Positions 15,086-25,842 of a DNA stretch of 64,000 bases are shown here, piece after piece. The translations under genes and the position numbers were made by a program. Position 1 is the first letter of the stretch, and every line of letters starts with the position of its first letter. Below the pieces are notes generated by a model. That model worked only from the letters and a program-made list of their open reading frames with translations, ran no database searches and had not been told where the DNA came from. Source of the stretch: JBBRVP01 sp038246785. Its GTDB lineage: Bacteria > Actinomycetota > Actinomycetes > Jiangellales > Jiangellaceae. The stretch lies in the NCBI GenBank assembly GCA_038246785.1, contig JBBRVP010000003.1:62001-126000 (forward strand), in the 5' to 3' direction.

Positions 15086-16099
15086 TCACATCGGGCCGAA
15101 GGAGTAGAGCAGCCGGTCACTGGTGAGTGCCGCCAGGCCTTGCAGCTGTCCGGTTGTCGCGTTGTCCTGGATCCAGGCCCGCACCTGGTGCGGCGTGGCC
15201 GTCGGGTGCTGGCTCAGGTAGAGCGCGACGGCACCGGTGACGTACGGCGTGGCCCAGGACGTGGCACCGGAGCCGTCGTAGCGGAAGACCCCGCCACCGC
15301 TCAGCACGCTGCGGACGTTGAGCCCGGGCGCGAAGAGGTCGACGCAACGGCCGTAGTTGGAGCCTTCCCAGCGCCGGTCGGTCGACGTCGAGGCACCGAC
15401 CACCAGTGCCGTCGGTGTGTCCGCGGGTGCGTGCGCGCAGGCGTAGCCGTCGTCGTTGCCGGCGGCGACGACCGCGGTGATCCCGGCCCGTTCGAGGAGG
15501 CCCATCGCGACGTCGAACTGGTGCGGTCGGCTGAAGCTCAGCGACATGCTGACCACTGCCGGCCGGTGCTGCCCGGCGGCGTCGGCGATCACCCACTTGA
15601 TCGCCCGGATGACGGCGGCCCGCTCCGTAGGCTCCGGAGGCGACGGTTGACCCTCCCCGCCGACGAGGGTCCGCACTGCCACGAGACGCACCTGCTTGGC
15701 GACCCCGGTCGAGCGGCCGCCGATGATGCCGCCGACGAACGTGGCGTGGCCGACGGCGGACTCGTCCGCGCAGTCGGTCCACGACCCGCCGGCGATGTTG
15801 GCACCCTTGACCGCCCGGCCGCTGAACTCCGCGTTGGAGGTCTGCATCCCGCAGTCGATGACGTAGGCGGTGACGCCGGCCCCGGTCGACCGCGCCCGGT
15901 AGCGCCAGTCCAGCGGCCGGCTGCGCTCGTCGAGGCGGTCCAGTCCCCACCCCGGGTTCACCTGTGTGGTCACCGTGCTCGCGCCGACCGCCGCGGACCC
16001 GGCAGGAGCGGCACTGGCCGGGACAAGGGTCGTGAGCCCGGCGATCGCCAGGGCCGTCGCGGCCAGCGGGGCGTAGCGCACGGTACGGCGTCGGAGCAT
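15086..16099 (-). CDS. Secreted subtilisin-like serine protease (S8, proteinase K-like)
   Basis: 337 residues. ATG 16099 follows AGGAGGAG. A signal peptide covers about residues 1-30 (LAATALAIAGLTTLVPASA). The catalytic triad is visible: Asp in AYVIDCGM, His in VGHATFVGGIIGG, Ser in GATSWATPYVTG; the oxyanion Asn is in VVAAGNDDG. Two substitutions in usually strict motifs (GHAT for GHGT, GATS for GTSM) are notable but keep the catalytic residues. There is no inhibitor_I9 propeptide of normal length, only about 20 residues before the catalytic domain. Four Cys suggest disulfides. Secreted protein turnover is likely. Confidence 0.9.
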   Translation of the reverse strand: MLRRRTVRYAPLAATALAIAGLTTLVPASAAPAGSAAVGASTVTTQVNPGWGLDRLDERSRPLDWRYRARSTGAGVTAYVIDCGMQTSNAEFSGRAVKGANIAGGSWTDCADESAVGHATFVGGIIGGRSTGVAKQVRLVAVRTLVGGEGQPSPPEPTERAAVIRAIKWVIADAAGQHRPAVVSMSLSFSRPHQFDVAMGLLERAGITAVVAAGNDDGYACAHAPADTPTALVVGASTSTDRRWEGSNYGRCVDLFAPGLNVRSVLSGGGVFRYDGSGATSWATPYVTGAVALYLSQHPTATPHQVRAWIQDNATTGQLQGLAALTSDRLLYSFGPM

Positions 16100-16297
16100 G
16101 TCTCCTCCTGCATTCGCTCGGCGTCGCCTCAACGTCGAGTCCTCGGGCGGGCGGCGGCGGTCCGGCCGGCACGCTCCCACGGCCACCGAGCTTGCACGAG
16201 GGCTCACGGCAACGGGAACGCTGGGCCGGCGGAGCCCGTACGCTGGCTTGCTCGCGTCCTGGACAACCCGCCGACACCCAGCCGGATGGAGACCGCC

Positions 16298-17686
16298 GTG
16301 CCTGCCCCTGATACCTCCCGCGTCGACGCCGTCGTCAGTCTGGCCAAGCGGCGCGGCTTCGTGTTCCCGACCGGCGAGATCTACGGCGGGACGCGCTCCG
16401 CGTGGGACTATGGGCCGCTCGGCGTGGAGCTCAAGGACAACGTGCGGCAGCAGTGGTGGAACGCGATGGTGCGACAGCGCGACGACATCGTCGGCCTGGA
16501 CTCCGCCGTGATCCTCCCCACCCCCGTGTGGGAGGCCTCCGGCCACGTCGACGCCTTCGTCGACCCGCTGACCGAGTGCCAGAGCTGCCACCGCCGCTTC
16601 CGTGCCGACCACCTCGAGGAGGAGTTCGCCGAGCGCAAGGGGCGGCCGGCAACCGGGCTGGCGGAGGTGCCGTGTCCGCACTGCGGCACCAAGGGCGCCT
16701 GGACCGAGCCGCGGTCGTTCAACGGGCTGCTCAAGACCTACCTGGGGCCGGTCGAGGACCAGTCAGGCCTGCACTACCTGCGCCCGGAAACCGCCCAGGG
16801 CATCTTCACCCAGTACAAGAACGTCGTCGCCGCCGCCCGGCGCAAGCCGCCGTTCGGCATCGCCCAGGTCGGCAAGTCGTTCCGCAACGAGATCACGCCG
16901 GGCAACTTCATCTTCCGCACCCGTGAGTTCGAGCAGATGGAGATGGAGTTCTTCGTCGCCCCCGGCACCGACGAGGAGTGGCACGACCACTGGATCACGA
17001 CGCGCTGGGACTGGTACGTCGACCTGGGCCTGGCGCCGGACGACCTGCGGCTGTTCGAGCACCCGAAGGACAAGCTCTCGCACTACTCGAAGCGGACCGT
17101 CGACATCGAGTACCGCTTCCGCTTCGGCGGAAGCGAGTTCGCCGAGCTGGAGGGCATCGCCAACCGAACCGACTTCGACCTGTCCACGCACTCGCGCGAG
17201 TCCGGCGTCGACCTGTCCTACCTGGACACCGAGACCGGCGAGCGGTGGTTCCCCTACGTCGTCGAGCCGGCCGCCGGGCTGACCCGCTCGGTGCTGGCGT
17301 TCCTGCTGGCGGCCTATGCGGAGGACGAGGCGCCGAACACCAAGGGCGGCGTCGACCGACGGACCGTCATGCGCTTCGACAAGCGGCTCGCGCCGGTCAA
17401 GGTCGCGGTGCTGCCGCTCTCGCGCAACGCCGACCTCTCGCCGAAGGCGCGCGACCTCGCCGCGGAGCTGCGCCGGTCGTGGCACGTCGACTTCGACGAC
17501 GCCGGCGCCATCGGGAGGCGCTACCGCCGGCAGGACGAGATCGGGACGCCGTACTGCGTCACCGTCGACTTCGACACCCTCACCGACTCGGCGGTGACCG
17601 TCCGCGACCGGGACTCCATGGCGCAAGAGCGGGTGCCCCTCGAGGGGGTGCAGGCCTGGCTGGCCGCGAACCTCCCCCCCTGCTGA
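16298..17686 (+). CDS. glyS: Glycyl-tRNA synthetase (dimeric type)
   Basis: 462 residues from GTG 16298, with GGAG 7 nt upstream; ATG 16286 in the same frame is an alternative. It is a class II aminoacyl-tRNA synthetase of the alpha-2 type used by actinobacteria, charging tRNA-Gly. Seen: RRGFVFPTGEIYGG and WDYGPLG at the N-terminus, two zinc-like Cys pairs (CQSCH, CPHCG), class II motif 2 (GKSFRNEITP, FRTREFEQMEMEFF), motif 3 near GLTRSVLAFLL, and a C-terminal anticodon-binding domain ending QDEIGTPYCVTVD. No T-box leader is seen in the 200-bp divergent gap to the protease. Confidence 0.96.
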   Translation: MPAPDTSRVDAVVSLAKRRGFVFPTGEIYGGTRSAWDYGPLGVELKDNVRQQWWNAMVRQRDDIVGLDSAVILPTPVWEASGHVDAFVDPLTECQSCHRRFRADHLEEEFAERKGRPATGLAEVPCPHCGTKGAWTEPRSFNGLLKTYLGPVEDQSGLHYLRPETAQGIFTQYKNVVAAARRKPPFGIAQVGKSFRNEITPGNFIFRTREFEQMEMEFFVAPGTDEEWHDHWITTRWDWYVDLGLAPDDLRLFEHPKDKLSHYSKRTVDIEYRFRFGGSEFAELEGIANRTDFDLSTHSRESGVDLSYLDTETGERWFPYVVEPAAGLTRSVLAFLLAAYAEDEAPNTKGGVDRRTVMRFDKRLAPVKVAVLPLSRNADLSPKARDLAAELRRSWHVDFDDAGAIGRRYRRQDEIGTPYCVTVDFDTLTDSAVTVRDRDSMAQERVPLEGVQAWLAANLPPC

Positions 17687-17732
17687 CCCCGCCCCGGCCC
17701 GGCGCGTACCGCCGCCCGGATGGGGGCGGGGG

Positions 17733-17776
17733 ACCCCCACCCCGGTCCTACGGGGGTGGGGGTCCCCAGCCCCGGT
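17733..17776. repeat. Left copy of a G/C-rich repeat flanking the DUF559-like gene
   Basis: It contains CCCCCACCCCGGTCCTAC followed by its complementary G-rich arm (hairpin) and GGGTCCCCAGCCCCGGT. Both blocks recur in the same order and orientation at 18921-19016, on the other side of the gene at 17823-18800. Confidence 0.75.
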
Positions 17777-17822
17777 AGGCGACTGGGGTATCCCTCCCCA
17801 GAGGTGCGCGCCTGGCCTGTGC

Positions 17823-18800
17823 TCAGGCCGCGGCGTCGCGCAGCCGGACGGCGACGTCGTCGGGAGGCGTCCGACGGCGCGCCTCCGCACGAAAGCTCTC
17901 GAGCTCGCGCAGGAACCGCGCCGGGTCGTTGATCAGATCGCCAGGGGCATACGGCAGCACCATGACGCCCGCGTTCGTCAGTCTTCGCTGCGAAGCCTGG
18001 GTCCGCTTGTAGTCAGCTGGTCCGAGGTGCCACTCCATCGAGTCCAGCTGCAGCGCCGCGACAACGTCGTCCCAGTAGGCGTCCGGGTCGCCGAGCCAAG
18101 CGCCCGCGACCGTCTCGAGGCGGACATTCCATCGCGGTGGTGGGATGTTGGGCGCCTTCTCGATGATCTCGTACGCGGCTGCCTCCGCGGCCGAGCGAAC
18201 ACCGGCCCTGACCTCGTTGAGTGCCTTATTCGGGAGCGCCGTGCGCTGGCGGGCAGCGGCTCTCAACGCCGACGCCAGGCCGGCCACGGTCGTCATGCGT
18301 CGTTGCACCACCTCAGCGGTGATCTCCCGAATGACGCCGAGATCGTCGAGCCGCCGAACTCCATCCACGCACGCCCGGGCCACCGGGGCGACCTGCAGGC
18401 CGCCTATGTCCTCGGGCGGCGGAAGGAGGCGCGTCCTCTCGATCGTCACGTAGCCGAATGAACCGCGTCGGCGGCTGTGGGGGACCAAGGCATGCGCCTG
18501 CTGCGTCTTCCGGGCACCTCGCACGCCGTGCAGGCGCAGGGCGCTGCCACCGGTGAGGACTGCTCCGTCACCCGCAAACAGCAGGGCGCCCCGCATCCGT
18601 TGCGCATGGGTGGCGGGCCCGGACTGAGCGAGGACCACGCCGGGCAGCAGCCGTTGCCAGGGGCCCTTCGGCCGCAGTCGGAAGTCGATGGTGTTCTCAG
18701 GCACCTCGAGGTCCAAGAGTTGGCGACGTCGGGCCAGGCCGTCCTGTGCAGCGAACAGGGCGTCAACGGCGAGCCGGTCATAGCTGCTGCGCTTCGGCAC
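17823..18800 (-). CDS. DUF559 / AbiEi-like domain protein
   Basis: 325 residues from GTG 18800 (weak ribosome site, start uncertain). The N-terminal part (LFAAQDGLARRRQLLDLEVPENTIDFRL) resembles the winged-helix AbiEi-type antitoxin domain. The C-terminal 70 residues resemble DUF559, a restriction-endonuclease-like fold related to Vsr (DDVVAALQLDSMEWHLG ... RRLTNAGVMVLPYAPGDL). Such proteins are common in actinobacteria with unproven function; no cognate toxin gene is adjacent. The gene sits between glyS and dusB, bracketed by direct repeats, and looks less G/C-extreme than its neighbours, which hints at acquisition. Confidence 0.65.
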   Translation of the reverse strand: MPKRSSYDRLAVDALFAAQDGLARRRQLLDLEVPENTIDFRLRPKGPWQRLLPGVVLAQSGPATHAQRMRGALLFAGDGAVLTGGSALRLHGVRGARKTQQAHALVPHSRRRGSFGYVTIERTRLLPPPEDIGGLQVAPVARACVDGVRRLDDLGVIREITAEVVQRRMTTVAGLASALRAAARQRTALPNKALNEVRAGVRSAAEAAAYEIIEKAPNIPPPRWNVRLETVAGAWLGDPDAYWDDVVAALQLDSMEWHLGPADYKRTQASQRRLTNAGVMVLPYAPGDLINDPARFLRELESFRAEARRRTPPDDVAVRLRDAAA

Positions 18801-18920
18801 GCGTCCAGCCTGCTCGGGATCGATGGCCTCCGGCGGTGAGGCGGCCCATCTGTGGACGGAGTGAAGCGTGGGGGGCCGGCCTGGGGAGAGGCACCCTGTT
18901 CGCGCATCGGGGTGGGGGGT

Positions 18921-19016
18921 CCCCCACCCCGGTCCTACCGGGGTGGGGGACCCCCACCCCGGCGGGGGCGAGCCCGACGGCCAGGTGGCGCCGGGGCAGG
19001 GGTCCCCAGCCCCGGT
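18921..19016. repeat. Right copy of a G/C-rich repeat flanking the DUF559-like gene
   Basis: An 18-bp block identical to the left copy (18921-18938) and a second block identical over about 17 bp (18999-19016) are separated here by a longer spacer. The first block is followed by its inverted complement GGGGTGGGGGACCCCC, giving nested hairpins just upstream of dusB. Confidence 0.75.
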
Positions 19017-19030
19017 GGAGGGCGGGGACA

Positions 19031-20173
19031 ATGAGCCGGGTGAGCCCACCGACGTCGCTTCGCCTGGGACCGCTGACGGTGTCCCCGCCGGTGGTGCTCG
19101 CCCCGATGGCCGGCGTCACCAACGCAGCGTTCCGCCTGCTCTGCCGCGAGCAGGGCGCCGGCCTCTACGTCAACGAGATGATCACCTCGCGCGGGGTCGT
19201 GGAGGGCGATCCGAAGACGCTGGCGATGCTGCGGCCGGATCCTGAGGAGCTGCTGCGGTCCGTGCAGCTCTACGGCGTCGACCCGGCTTTCGTCGGGAAG
19301 GCGGTCACCCTGCTCTGCGCCGAGCACGGCGTCGCCCATGTCGACCTCAACTTCGGCTGCCCGGTGCCCAAGGTCACCCGGCGGGGCGGCGGGGCCGCGC
19401 TTCCCTACAAGCGCGGCCTGCTCGCCGAGATCCTCGACGCCGCAGTGGCCGCCGCCGCGCCGTACGGCGTCCCGGTCACGATGAAGACCAGGCTCGGCAT
19501 CGACACCGACCACCTCAGCTACCTCGACGCCGGGCGCATCGCCGAGCGGGCCGGCTGCGCGGCGATCGCGCTGCACGGCCGCACGGCTGCCCAGCACTAC
19601 TCCGGGGCAGCCGACTGGACCGCAATCGCCCGCCTCGTGGATCACGTCGGCATCCCGGTGCTCGGCAACGGCGACCTGTGGGAGGCCGCCGACGCCCTGC
19701 GCATGGTCGGGCAGACCGGGTGCGCCGGCGTCGTCGTGGGCCGCGGTTGCCTCGGCCGGCCGTGGCTGTTCCGCGACCTCGCGGCGGCCTTCGCCCACGA
19801 GCCGGCGCCGCCGCTGCCGTGCCTCGGCGAGGTCGCCGCGATGATCCGCCGCCACGCCGAGCTGCTCGCCGGCCTGCTCGGGGAGCAGCCCGGCTGCCGC
19901 GAGATGCGCAAGCACATGGCCTGGTACCTCAAGGGGTTCGCGGTGGGCCCCGGCGTACGCCAGGCGCTCGGCCTCGTCGACGACCTCGCCGAGCTGGACC
20001 GCCTGCTCGCCGGCCTCGACCCCGCGCAGCCGTTCCCGGTCGACGAGCTCGGCACACCGCGCGGTCGGCAGGGCAGCCCGCGAGCGGTGGCGCTGCCAGA
20101 GCGCTGGCTCGACGACACGGACGGGCGCGGCGTGGCCCTGGACGGCGCCGAGCTCGACGTATCCGGCGGTTGA
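19031..20173 (+). CDS. dusB: tRNA-dihydrouridine synthase DusB
   Basis: 380 residues. FMN enzyme that reduces uridines in the tRNA D-loop. Seen: VVLAPMAGVTNAAFR at the N-terminus, the NEMITSRG loop, catalytic Cys in DLNFGCPVPKVTRRGGGAAL, and FMN phosphate-binding VLGNGDLW and VVVGRGCLGRPW. A C-terminal helical domain (HMAWYLKGF) contacts tRNA. ATG 19031 is used; GTG 19040 is possible. Both lie just after the flanking repeat and lack a strong ribosome site. Together with glyS this is a common actinobacterial neighbourhood. Confidence 0.95.
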   Translation: MSRVSPPTSLRLGPLTVSPPVVLAPMAGVTNAAFRLLCREQGAGLYVNEMITSRGVVEGDPKTLAMLRPDPEELLRSVQLYGVDPAFVGKAVTLLCAEHGVAHVDLNFGCPVPKVTRRGGGAALPYKRGLLAEILDAAVAAAAPYGVPVTMKTRLGIDTDHLSYLDAGRIAERAGCAAIALHGRTAAQHYSGAADWTAIARLVDHVGIPVLGNGDLWEAADALRMVGQTGCAGVVVGRGCLGRPWLFRDLAAAFAHEPAPPLPCLGEVAAMIRRHAELLAGLLGEQPGCREMRKHMAWYLKGFAVGPGVRQALGLVDDLAELDRLLAGLDPAQPFPVDELGTPRGRQGSPRAVALPERWLDDTDGRGVALDGAELDVSGG

Positions 20174-20196
20174 GCAAGTCTCGGGGCAGCCGTCGG

Positions 20197-20202
20197 TACG
20201 CT
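20197..20202 (+). promoter_or_regulatory. -10 element of a leaderless promoter (VOC protein)
   Basis: TACGCT, 8 nt, then GTG 20211; no ribosome-binding site. Confidence 0.45.
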
Positions 20203-20210
20203 CGCGAGCC

Positions 20211-20861
20211 GTGCGCCTGGACCACGTGATCCTCGCCTGCGGCGACCTCGACGCGGCGGCGGAGCGGCTCCGGCACGAGACCGGCGTGGTGGCGGTGCCG
20301 GGTGGGCGCCACCCTCGCCTCGGCACCGCCAACCGGCTCGTCCCGGTGGGGGCCGCCGCCTACCTGGAGCTGGCTGCGGTGGTCGACCCGGACCTCGCGA
20401 CGGCGACTCCGTTCGGCCGGCTCGTCGCGGCGGCCGCCGGTCGGTGCCACCGCCACGACGGCGTCGTCCCGGCGGCCTGGTGCGTCGCCGTCGACGATCT
20501 CGACGAGGAGGCTCGGCGGCTGGGCCTCGAACCCGTTGCGGCCTCACGGACCCGGCCCGACGGCGAGGTGCTGCGCTGGCGGCTGGCTGGCGTGGAGCGG
20601 GCCGAGACGGAGCCTGCCTTGCCGTTCCTCATCCAGTGGGACGTGCCGGCCGACGCCCACCCGGGCGAGACCGCCGCGGCCGGTCCCTCGGTCGACCTCG
20701 TGGAGGTCCGCCTGCGCGGCGACGTACGGCGGCTGAGGCGGTGGCTCGGGGGCGGCCTGGACCTCACCACCATCGTCGTCACCGACGGCGAGCCGGCCGT
20801 GCACTCGGTGGTGCTCGACATCGACGGTCGCACGGTCGTGCTCGGAGCGCGCGAGCACTGA
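20211..20861 (+). CDS. Glyoxalase-like (VOC superfamily) protein
   Basis: 216 residues. The opening RLDHVILACGDLDAAAERL and the GRHPRLGTANRLVPVG stretch match the Glyoxalase-like domain (PF13468 type) with paired beta-alpha-beta-beta-beta units. Possible metal ligands are His5 (LDHV) and Glu in YLELAAV. No substrate can be named. The start GTG is probably leaderless. The stop codon is the first bases of a four-copy 24-bp repeat array. It may be co-transcribed with dusB, 37 bp upstream, or have its own promoter as marked. Confidence 0.78.
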   Translation: MRLDHVILACGDLDAAAERLRHETGVVAVPGGRHPRLGTANRLVPVGAAAYLELAAVVDPDLATATPFGRLVAAAAGRCHRHDGVVPAAWCVAVDDLDEEARRLGLEPVAASRTRPDGEVLRWRLAGVERAETEPALPFLIQWDVPADAHPGETAAAGPSVDLVEVRLRGDVRRLRRWLGGGLDLTTIVVTDGEPAVHSVVLDIDGRTVVLGAREH

Positions 20862-20956
20862 CGCCGCCGAGGACACCCCGTGAGAGCGCCGCCGCGGACA
20901 CCGCCTGGGGCGCCGCCGAGGACACCCCCTGGAGCGCCGCCGCGCACCCCCCGGGA
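20861..20956. repeat. Four tandem 24-bp repeats after a stop codon
   Basis: Units of the form GCGCCGCCGAGGACACCCCC plus TGGA recur four times, with a few changes, beginning on the last base of the VOC stop codon. The remaining 110 bp before ppdK has no gene. Confidence 0.85.
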
Positions 20957-21071
20957 CCCCCGCTGAGAGGGTCGTCACCATGCCGACGGGTCAGCGGGGG
21001 ACCTAGGGCCTGGATCGGCCCGTACCGGCCCGGTTACTGTCCAGAGGCGGACATCCCAGGAAAGGGCGGCC

Positions 21072-23837
<2,766 letters not shown>

Positions 23838-23873
23838 GCAGCGCCCCGCGGGTCGCCGCCCACCCGCTGTTCT

Positions 23874-23913
23874 GTCAGGCTCCCACGTCGCTCCGGCGAC
23901 GCGGGAGCCTGAC
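23874..23913 (+). terminator. Hairpin after ppdK (GTCAGGCTC family, copy 1)
   Basis: GTCAGGCTCCC and GGGAGCCTGAC form the outer stem and CGTCGC/GCGACG continue it with a 4-nt loop. No T-tract follows, as is common in high-GC actinobacteria. Likely transcription terminator of ppdK. Confidence 0.65.
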
Positions 23914-23945
23914 GCATGGGGGAGCGGGGTGCCCGCCTTGCGTCT

Positions 23946-23985
23946 GTCAGGCTCCGGCGTCGCTCCCGCTACGCGGGAGCCTGAC
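23946..23985 (+). terminator. Hairpin after ppdK (GTCAGGCTC family, copy 2)
   Basis: A second hairpin with stem GTCAGGCTCC / GGAGCCTGAC, 32 bp after the first and clearly a duplicated relative of it. It lies before the ABC transporter promoter region. Confidence 0.6.
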
Positions 23986-24016
23986 TGATACGGGGGGTGG
24001 GGGGATGGGGCGGGGG

Positions 24017-24028
24017 TGACACCTGTCA
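24017..24028. promoter_or_regulatory. Candidate operator TGACA-CC-TGTCA upstream of the ABC-TCS operon
   Basis: A short inverted repeat (5-bp arms, 2-bp centre) lies 60 bp before the ABC ATPase ATG. The encoded response regulator is a NarL/DesR type that binds inverted repeats, so this could be its autoregulatory site. Inference only. Confidence 0.35.
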
Positions 24029-24087
24029 TGGGCGGGACGTGACGGCCGGGACAGCTACGTCGGCGGGCGGCCGGCAACGCTGGGCGC

Positions 24088-25047
24088 ATGCGATCCGACA
24101 CCCCAGCCACCGCCGCAGTCGCCACCGCAGCCGGTCGCGCCGCCGCCACACCATCGGCCACCGCCGCCGTCGAGCTCGACGGTGTGAGCAAACACTTCGG
24201 CGAGGTCCACGCCGTGGACGGGGTCGACCTCACCATCCAGCCCGGCGAGGTCGTCGCCTTCCTCGGTCCCAACGGCGCCGGCAAGACCACGACGATCGAC
24301 CTGCTGCTCGGGCTGTCACGCCCGAGCGCAGGGGCGGTGCACGTGTTCGGCCTCGACCCCGTGCAGGCCATCAGCCGCGGGATCGTGGCCGCGGTCATGC
24401 AGGCCGGCGGCCTGCTCAAGGACCTCACCGTCCGCGAGACTGCCGAGCTCGTCGGCAGCCTGTTCCCGGACAGCCACCCCGTTGAGGCGGCGCTGGACCG
24501 CGCCGGGATCACCGACATCGCCCACCGGCGGGTCGGCACGTGCTCGGGCGGTCAGCAGCAGCGGCTGCGGTTCGCCCTCGCCCTGCTGCCCGACCCGCAG
24601 CTGCTCGTCCTCGACGAGCCGACGACCGGCATGGACGTCGCGGGTCGGCGCGAGTTCTGGGCGGCCATCCGAGCCGACGCCGATCGCGGCCGGACCGTGC
24701 TGTTCGCGACGCACTACCTCGACGAGGCTGACGCGTACGCCGATCGCGTGGTGCTGCTCAGCCACGGCCGGGTCGTCGCGGACGGCTCGGCGGCCGAGGT
24801 CAAGGCCCTCGCCTCCGGCCGTACGGTCCGGGCCACGCTGCCCGGAGCAGAAGCGGCAGCTCTCGACAGGCTTCCCGGCGTCACCTCAGTCGAAGTGCGC
24901 GGCGACATCGTGCTCGTCGCCTCGCGCGACACCGACGCCGTCGCGCGCCACCTGTTGACCCGCACCTCAGCGCGCGATCTGGAGATCACCGCACACAACC
25001 TCGAGGACGCCTTCGTGGCCCTCACGACGACCGGAGCCGCCCGATGA
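24088..25047 (+). CDS. ABC-2 type exporter ATP-binding protein
   Basis: 319 residues. After an Ala/Thr-rich N-terminal extension of about 28 residues comes a DrrA/CcmA-like ABC ATPase: Walker A GPNGAGKTT, signature CSGGQQQRLR, Walker B LLVLDEPTTGMD, switch His in FATHYLDEAD. The C-terminal 80 residues form the extra domain typical of antibiotic or lipid exporters. It is coupled to the permease by ATGA overlap and followed by a histidine kinase and response regulator: an ABC exporter with a dedicated two-component system. Cargo unknown, possibly envelope-active compounds. Confidence 0.93.
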   Translation: MRSDTPATAAVATAAGRAAATPSATAAVELDGVSKHFGEVHAVDGVDLTIQPGEVVAFLGPNGAGKTTTIDLLLGLSRPSAGAVHVFGLDPVQAISRGIVAAVMQAGGLLKDLTVRETAELVGSLFPDSHPVEAALDRAGITDIAHRRVGTCSGGQQQRLRFALALLPDPQLLVLDEPTTGMDVAGRREFWAAIRADADRGRTVLFATHYLDEADAYADRVVLLSHGRVVADGSAAEVKALASGRTVRATLPGAEAAALDRLPGVTSVEVRGDIVLVASRDTDAVARHLLTRTSARDLEITAHNLEDAFVALTTTGAAR

Positions 25048-25835
25048 CCACTCTCGCGCCCACCCCCGCGACGCAGCGCACCGCGCCCGCGCTCGGCGGC
25101 CTCAACCCGACGATCCTGCGCATCGAGTTGCGCCGCATGCTCCGCAACAAGCGGACGGTGATCTTCACGTTCCTGCTGCCGGTCGTCTTCTTCCTCATGT
25201 TCGGCCCGGGGCAGGACTACTCCGACCAGCGGGCGGGCTCCGGCAACCTCACGGCGTACATCATGGTGAGCATGGCGGTGTACGGCGCGATGCTGGCGAC
25301 CACCAGCGGTGGTGCCATGGTGTCGGTGGAGCGGGCCGCCGGCTGGAGCCGGCAGTTGCGGCTGACGCCACTGCAGCCGGTGGCCTATGTCGCGCTGAAG
25401 ATGCTCGTCGCCCTCACCCTGGGCCTCGGCTCGGTGGTCTCCGTCTACGTGGCGGGGGCGCTGCGCGGCGCCGACCTGCCGGCCTCGGCGTGGATCGCGA
25501 CCGCGCTCATCGCCTGGATCGGGTCACTGGCGTTCGCAGCGTTCGGCCTGTTCATGGGCTACCTGCTCCCGTCGGAGAACGTGATGCAGGTCCTCGGCCC
25601 GGTGCTTGCGGTGCTGGCCTTCCTCGGCGGGCTCTTCGTGCCGCTGGACCAGCTCAGCCCGGTTTTTCAAGCGCTGGCGAAGCTGACGCCGATGTACGGA
25701 CTCAACACGCTGGTCCACGCCCCGATCGTCGGCTGGTCAGACGCCGCCGCCGCGACCCTCAACCTGCTCGCCTGGTCGACGGTCTTCGTCGCCGGCGCGG
25801 CCTGGCGCTTCCGCCGCGACACGGCACGGGTATGA
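25044..25835 (+). CDS. ABC-2 type transporter permease
   Basis: 263 residues with six predicted helices: first near residues 37-55 (VIFTFLLPVVFFLMFG), others around 75-95, 120-140, 150-170, 180-205 and 235-255. The family exports drugs, lipids or peptides as a dimer with the ATPase encoded upstream. The start ATG overlaps the ATPase stop; the histidine kinase starts 7 bp after its stop. Single-permease DrrB-like arrangement. Confidence 0.9.
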   Translation: MTTLAPTPATQRTAPALGGLNPTILRIELRRMLRNKRTVIFTFLLPVVFFLMFGPGQDYSDQRAGSGNLTAYIMVSMAVYGAMLATTSGGAMVSVERAAGWSRQLRLTPLQPVAYVALKMLVALTLGLGSVVSVYVAGALRGADLPASAWIATALIAWIGSLAFAAFGLFMGYLLPSENVMQVLGPVLAVLAFLGGLFVPLDQLSPVFQALAKLTPMYGLNTLVHAPIVGWSDAAAATLNLLAWSTVFVAGAAWRFRRDTARV

Positions 25836-25842
25836 CGTTGCC

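Noticed and set aside
16100..16297. T-box or other leader upstream of glyS
   Set aside because: No TGGnACCGCG-type antiterminator or specifier stem seen in the divergent gap.
18746..19030. N-terminal extension of dusB
   Set aside because: The frame is open but runs through the divergent gene and the G/C-rich repeat; the normal DusB N-terminus begins just after 19031.
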